Below are positions 57,453-64,000 of a stretch of DNA of 64,000 nucleotides, piece by piece. Each line of letters begins with the position of its first letter. Positions within the stretch are counted from its first letter, which is position 1. Origin of the DNA: Lingula anatina (taxonomy: Eukaryota > Brachiopoda > Lingulata > Lingulida > Lingulidae). The position numbers were made by a program, and so were the translations under genes. Location of the stretch: assembly GCF_001039355.2 (NCBI RefSeq), contig NW_019773559.1, positions 107,980-171,979 on the forward strand, given 5' to 3'. A model generated the notes under the pieces. The model saw nothing but the letters and a program-made list of their open reading frames with translations. It had not been told where the DNA came from and searched no databases.

Positions 57453-60400
57453 ACCTTTAAAGCTAGTGAGAGATAACAGTCAAGATTGGTTAAAATTCTA
57501 GACAGGCATTCTGGATGAATATCTCATTGAAGTTTTCCTTTGAACATGTCTGCCATTTCCACCTGGCTAGATGGTTACGCTGTCTGGTTGGATTTGAACA
57601 AGAATGTGCCCTGGAATATATAACCTGGTCAGCTTAGACAGAAATGTCAAGAATGCCCATTTAGGTTGATTATACTTTTCCAGGTCATCTTTTGTATACA
57701 ATTTTGGCCCCAGGTGAGTATTTTCAATGTACAACCTTCATAATGCTGGTTCCAGGTTGGATGTGTTATCACATCCAGGCCCTGTTGATGTATGAGTAGA
57801 TGTGGTCAGTTTGTGGGGCAGGTGAAAATATGTTACACCTACATTCTGGGATCATGCCTTTCGGTGATTAGAAATAGCTGCTCAATTAAGTGTTAATCTC
57901 TTAAAGATGCAACTCATGATGAAGTTGATTGGTTCCATCATGGACACATGCACAAGCATGCATGCACATGTGCACATGGATGCACTGCACAGCCAGATGT
58001 GTTGAAATGTCAGTCATTCCAAATGAGAAATTTTGGTAATATAGCGGTGCAATTCCTGTTACCCATGGCCAATAGTGCTTCAAAAAATATATTTATATTT
58101 AGTTTTTCATTCAGCTACTTGCTACGTCTGGTAATTTATCTGACATTGACTTGTGTTAAGGTGACAAAGTTGTGTTTAGTTAGCAATTTTCTTCTTTTGT
58201 CCTTTCTGGGGCTTGAAAATTTTTGTAATTGGTAATCTACCCTCCTCTCATGTTGTTAGAGATGTGTTCCAGCGATAAATTCTGCCCCACTTGATTTAAC
58301 ATAAGAATTGTGCTGTTGTTCACAATGTAACTCACTCCCGAATTCCGCATTATTAACCTTGCCACAAGATCGTGATGGCTTGTTTGGCTTGGCAATAGAA
58401 GACCAGACAGGGAAAATTGAATTATCTTCCAATCGTAATTCAAGTGATACATGAGCCGGGAGGCTTGGATTTTATAGGAATTAGCGCAGCTTTCATTTAA
58501 CCCAGGGATGTTTAAACTTAGAGTAAACAGTGTGGTCCTGGGGTGCAAAGTTCCCACCTGCCCTATTCTTCTGTAGTGATAGTAGACCCCTTAGAGGGGC
58601 ACTCATCCCCAAACTGACTGTGGGATCACCATTCCATCTCATAGATACAACTGATGCTATCACTTCACTTACATGTTTGAGTACACATTTTATTACACAG
58701 GCAATTTTATGGTCGACGCTGCCCTATTAACGCCCTCACAAAAGCAATAGTAAAAGTAGAAAATGATGATTTGGTTGGATGGGCGTGAGGTTTTGTGGCT
58801 AGGTGTCGAATGGACTGCAATAGGTGCAGGGTTTACGGACTTGTATCTTGTGAAGCTGTCCTGTTTTCTTATTGAAACAACATGTTCTGCGGATCACAGT
58901 CAGTTCCATTTTGATTTGTAAATCACATGTCTGTGATCCTGATCTTCAGTCACACAGAAGAAAAAGAAATTGCAAGATATATCCCCTCTGAAATGAAACT
59001 TGTTATGACCAACGTGACTGATAAGAGTTGCTTGTCTACAGTTTCATTGGTTAAGATTTCTCATCTAGGCTATGATATCCCTAGAGGTGTTTTGTCTGTC
59101 TGATGACTTCTGGAGTGATATGTCAAGCTTATTGTTGGTCAGTTTTTGTACATTTGGACAGGTTTTTGGCCAGAGCTTTGAAATGGAGATTCCAAACTCG
59201 ATTTCTAACTTAGATAAGTCACCTTGGGTCTCTGAGATCCAATAATAAAAAGAAAAATAAATGGACGTCCGATATTTGGAGTCCAAAAGAGAACTGGATA
59301 GTTGACTGGCTAATACCTTGCAACTGGAAGATTGTTAGATTGCTGGCTGATTTTGTTCACAGTTTGTTTTCTTGATATTCGACAGTCTGTAAAATTTATC
59401 AAACAGATACATTTTTTTTTTCAAATGATGTAATATTAAAATTGTAATGTGTTTTTAATGTCTTCTATGTGTAGTCTAACAATCACATGCCAAATTCGTA
59501 AGGTTTTCGCAGTTAAAAGAGCCCTTGCTTTTTCCTGTTGACTATCGAAATGTTAACAAGTCAAAAAGTGGTAATAGGGTTACAATGAAGGGTTTAAAAC
59601 ATATGCTACAGTATTAGGCGAAGAACATGTTTATCTTTTCACCAACAATTGATGTCAAAATATTTGACTATTGACACATGGATATTGCATTTGCTAATTT
59701 GTTTTATATTCGTGCGGCGATGAATAGATGCGACTGAATATGATCGAGAAATGAGTGTAAAATCAAACTGCGTCAAAGTTAAACAACATGCACCAGCTTT
59801 GCACAGGTGGAAATGAGCCGTCATTCTTCAACAACGGCAGCATACCCCAGCGTTGTGTCCCATTGTGTAATATTCTGTTTGTCATTCTGCAAAAGTATGT
59901 AACGTATACAGGTAATTATTGAATGACCCATAAATTATTAAGTAAACTATTTGTATCAGTCCTTTTTAAATGCCCGTCACACTGGTAAATCTGATTGGTT
60001 GGGAATACAAAGTTTCTCCATCTGCTCAGCCAGTGCTTTGTTGTATTAATTACTCTGCCAATAAAAATAATCGATTGCCTGGCACGGGTTGTAGCCTAGC
60101 CACCAATGTGTGAAATATTGCACAAAGGCTGATGGATATTGAAAACATTGTTTCAGTTATGAGGTCAAATTCTGATCTGGGTGACATTCATGTCCACTAT
60201 TCACTGAGTGCATTGGTCAGTCTGTCCACTGTGTGTTCACTGTTTGTCCAGGTACGGCTACATGTTAAATGCAGTGTTGAGGGGATTAGGTAAAATGACC
60301 TAAGGTATTGGTCATACGATTACATCTCAGTGTGTATTTGTTATGGTCTGGGCCATGCTTTGCATTGTTTGATCTACTGCAAGGGTACCTGGCTGTCCAG

Positions 60401-60661
60401 GGGTGAACTTGGAAGGGATATCCAGGGGTACAGCAGGGGTGGGTGGGGATAGAGGGGGGGACCCGGCTGTCCAGGGGTGTACTGAAGGGATACTCAGGGG
60501 CACTGCATTCGCAGAGAGATAAGATGTGCCCAGTTCATCTTATAATAAAGCTATACCTGCTCACCTTTTTTACAGTATGCTGGGATAAAATGTTTCATAA
60601 TTTTCAATTTATGTTCTTTGCAGAATCTCTTTTTCATCTATCCCTTTCCTATCCTAAAATA
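57453..60661 (+). other. non-coding, FAT-like intron 2, middle part
   Basis: No exon is recognised. If the allelic interpretation is right, the matching part of the second haplotype lies beyond the right end of the window. A near-palindrome CACATGTGCACATGG near 57965 and a G-rich stretch near 60400-60480 are the only visible structures. Confidence 0.55.
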
Positions 60662-60662
60662 N

Positions 60663-63600
60663 ATTGTGAGTGACCACAGAGCTCTGCTGTGACGGCTGGC
60701 AGACTTATGCAACTGTGGGTCCCCGTGTATTGTGAACACAGTGCCATTACAGAGAGCCCTGTTGTTTTGGTATGCTAGAGGGACTGCGAGATATGCCATT
60801 GCCGTTGGGGTTGACCCTGGAGGCAGGGTGAAAACTGAGCGAAAGGGTGCGATGTTTTATTGTAATGAAAGGAGAATTATGCTTGTGCACAGTTGAAAAT
60901 ATTTATGTAGAATGTAGAATTCCATTTTTGTTCTGGACTAAATGTCAGTTTCTGTGTTTGAGTAATGCAGCCATAAGTTGTATAACCTTAGATGGTCTTG
61001 ACATATACAGTGAGCAGGTGATATGAAAGGCAATGGACAGATTTCCATATGCCTCTAGCAAAGAAGTTTATGGAATGATCTTGACCTGACTTAATATCTC
61101 ACAAGACAAAAGAACCAATTTGTCTGGCTTGCTATTTGCACAGCCAGGCTAGACGTATTTGCTGCATAATTTTCCCAGAGTCCCAGTTTGATTTCCTAGG
61201 AATAATCCCTGGTATTGTAGCCCTTGATTTCTTCTGCAAATTCTCCCATTGTACTGGTAATAGGCTGATCTCCCTCGGGCTAAAGGACAAATCAATAGTA
61301 ATGGTTAATTACTACTACAATGAAGCTTAGATTTTATAGGAAGCTGCCTAAGAACAGCTGGGGAGTATTGGAAATGGAAAGGATTTTCTGACTTTACACA
61401 CCTTCGGGGGATGATTTAATGGGATTGCATCTATAAGACTTGGTGGCATGTTATGAAGTTCATGTTAGGATTAGAACAGTGTAGAAGATATATTTATGAT
61501 ATGAAATATAAGACCCCATTCCCAGAGATTAGATCGATCCAACTAGATCGACCTAACTCCCTGGGGGTTCACGCTAAGTGGCTGTCAGCCAAGCAGGTAC
61601 GAAAGTTAATTACCCCCTTACAGCATTTAAGCCGGATTATCTGACAGCAATCTAGTGAGACTCCCCATGGGGATAGATCGATCTAAAATCTATGGGAATG
61701 CGCCCTAAGAGAGATAGGTTGAGAGACTGACTGACTGTCAGACAGTAAGCCGAAAGAAACGATTGCGAGGGAAAAAATAACTGCATGCATCGCATTTTCA
61801 GTACAAAGCTCTTAAAAGGGCAAAGGTTCCGTGGTTGCCCTTAGAAGAATCAACATGTGAGACGGAAGGTCTCTCCCTGAAGATCTCAAACATTCTTTGA
61901 TGTTGTGAAAATATACACAGTGTCTTCCATCTGTGACAGGACTTAGCAGATGTTACATATATCTGAAAACAGTCTGTCAGTGGGGCTTGTTGTTTTACCT
62001 TGTAATGTCACAGGAGGAATGAAAGTAGACTAAATCATCTCTGCTACCACTGGTTGACTTTCTTTGTTGCACGATACTTATTCTACTTAAGTTTTTATCA
62101 TTTGCAAAGTTTGAGATTGTTACTGGGCATTTGAGTAAAGCATTTCCAAGAATTATTTGCTTGTTTTGTAATTTCATTACAGTGGCTTCCCAACATTTAT
62201 CACAGGTGTTACCATTTCTTGGGTAATCATAAAAAGGCCAAGGTTAGGGGAAGGAACGTAGATAATGAGTACTTCCATTACTGAACTGTATATGTGAGCC
62301 AGAGATTAGATTATACACATAAGGCAGAAGAAATGACAGGATTTTTGATATGTCTTTATAAGGAAATGTATTTCTTTAGTACCCTCTAACCTAAAAGGTT
62401 GTTGACCTGAAACTGAGATGAGAGAAGCCCGTATCTGAAACTTGGACCTCCTGGTGAGAAACATGAAGGACAGAATGGAGATGCTTTTGATAGTCTGAAT
62501 TTCAGAAATGTTGCAGTTTTCGTTGTAGATATTAAAGATAACAATATTCATGTATTTATGCCCTGTAATTTTGTACTTAGTTAGAAGCACTTTTGTAAAG
62601 ACACATACAGAATAATTTTCCTTCATTTTCTGGTTTGTGTGTTCCCCCCCTCCTCCATTGTGCTCCATCTCTCAGCTTTTTGCCCTTGTGTTGCTACCTA
62701 CAGAACAGAAGACTACCCTGGCAATATCTCATTGTGCTACAGTCTATTATGTACTTCTTTGCCATCCTAGTGAGTCATCAAACACGATGTCAAGGAGGAT
62801 ATAACAGACTCCACTACCTTGATGTGCTAAACCCTCGGCTTTGTATCATTTACTATCAATGATAAAACTTGTATTGGAGAGATAAGAGAGAAATAAATTT
62901 CTGGCTGTTTGAGTGTGGTTCACCTCTATTCTCATTTCTATTTCGTTCACACTTCCCACAGGACAGTGACTCAGGTATGGGCCCCGTTCACTCAACATTT
63001 ATTGAAGTGATCTTGGTCTGCTGAATTCACAAGTTATGTATAAAGGATATAGGTTGCATTATTAGTGGATGAATGCTGAGTTCACAACATGAAGTCAAAC
63101 AGTCAACTCTCTCTCTCTCTCTCTCAGGTTTGCTATCTTCATCAGAAATTATAAGCCTTAAGTTGGGGGAAAGGAAAAACTAGTAAGATCCAGATACAGC
63201 TGTGATACGTGAACAGATCCAAAGTGTCCTAGTCATTAATGGATGACTCTGGAGTTGTCTCTGGTGTGATCACACCAATACATCATGTTTATTGACTGGG
63301 GAATCAAACTTGGAGTGGTACAGACTTTTCTAAGCTGTCACTTCTGAAGAGAAACAAAATCATCAGAGAAGACATATTGCCAATTTACCATGTTATAATT
63401 CCAGTAGGTTGGAACTCGGTGGCAGTAATTAGAATGCAGTGTGGGTGCTAGTGTTCTTGTGCCGCGTTGAATCATGGTGTTGATGGTTTTATGGGATGGC
63501 ATTTCTGAACCAAATTAAGAACTTGTATTTTTGGATAGTCGGTAAAATATTTGGATGGAATTTGCTCAATTTCATTGTTTGATATCTCCAGCTCTGTGAA

Positions 63601-64000
63601 CATTAAAATCTGTCACATTTGTTTTGCTTGCATAGTACCATGTATGCATCAGTTTTTTGTGTAATTTTGCCTTGGAAAAAAAAAAGACGGTTTGAAGCGC
63701 ATCTAATCACTTACCTGGGTGTGTGCAATTTATAAGAACAAGGTATTTCTGCTTCTAGTTAAAAATATGCAATATTTGAAATGCCATCATAAATCTGGTG
63801 AGCTAAACTCTGCCCTTTCTGATGGAGAGAATTAACTGGGGTTACCAAGTGGCATTTTCAAACCTGCTTCTGGTGAGGCGGAAATTTAACCTGCGTTCTG
63901 TGTTGTCAGAGGCCAGTTCGTAAGAGGAGGGGTTTGGGGGGGAGGGGGAGACTCCCTTTTAAATTGAGACCAGTGACCACCAGTATTTTCACTGGGCAGT
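60663..64000. repeat. assembly duplication 4, second copy, continues past the window
   Basis: Starts right after the single 'n' at 60662 and matches 53765 onward. Differences are scattered substitutions, homopolymer lengths and a longer CT repeat, as expected between alleles. It holds no coding sequence. Confidence 0.93.
61512..61708. mobile_element. family A MITE (allelic copy of the one at 54608)
   Basis: Same element at the same relative position as 54608-54806, with a few substitutions (for example GATCGATCC here against GATCGTTCC). It is present on both presumed alleles, so it is older than the split between them. Confidence 0.8.

Noticed and set aside
57024-57476. Open frames of about 150 codons across the N run
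   Set aside because: They consist of Gly or Pro from the G/C run plus unknown bases. They are gap artefacts.
1-64000. CRISPR arrays, operons or bacterial features
   Set aside because: The window is eukaryotic, with spliced genes. No regularly spaced repeat array is seen; the short repeats are microsatellites.

Overview
The window is animal nuclear DNA. It has spliced genes with GT-AG introns, long AT-rich introns, many microsatellites, non-autonomous DNA transposons (MITEs) and a 5'-truncated non-LTR retrotransposon. Gene content (a FAT1/2/3-type cadherin, a secreted fibrinogen-related protein), the MITE load and an apparent allelic divergence near 3% suggest a highly heterozygous marine invertebrate such as a mollusc, brachiopod, hemichordate or amphioxus. 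I cannot name the species.

Layout. 1-6.4 kb is mostly non-coding, with a LINE remnant at about 4.77-5.29 kb. 6.5-10.3 kb (+) is a seven-exon gene for an RRM RNA-binding protein. 11.8-16.7 kb (-) is a six-exon major facilitator transporter. Head to head with it, 18.1-20.7 kb (+) is a five-exon secreted PAN/fibrinogen-C-terminal-domain protein. For all three I joined exons by hand; the splice phases agree and each joined frame is open to its stop. 20.7-24.3 kb is intergenic. A possible promoter and non-coding first exon of the next gene lies at 24.4-24.8 kb and includes a CTCF-like motif. A candidate first intron of about 22 kb follows. A single 3.4-kb exon (46,926-50,313, +) then encodes the signal peptide, nine complete cadherin repeats and the start of a tenth of a FAT-like giant cadherin. 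The rest of that gene lies beyond the window, so its second intron is at least 13.7 kb in this assembly.

The strongest structural signal is technical. Four large near-identical direct duplications (about 0.5, 2.05, 1.15 and at least 3.3 kb) each have exactly one 'n' at the junction. The one covering coding sequence differs by 16 substitutions in 513 bp with no amino-acid change. These look like two haplotypes placed one after the other by the assembler, not real tandem duplications. They create a false second copy of part of the FAT exon. They also give allele pairs, one of which differs by a MITE insertion. The 320-N gap also looks spurious when compared with the other allele.

The genes do not form an obvious pathway. 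I found no CRISPR, operon or recognisable new defence-like system. The points most worth following are the haplotype duplications, the PIF/Harbinger-like MITE families (including a nearly perfect 257-bp foldback), MITEs sitting about 32-35 nt from splice acceptors, the 25-nt microexon in the fibrinogen-related gene, and the candidate FAT promoter.
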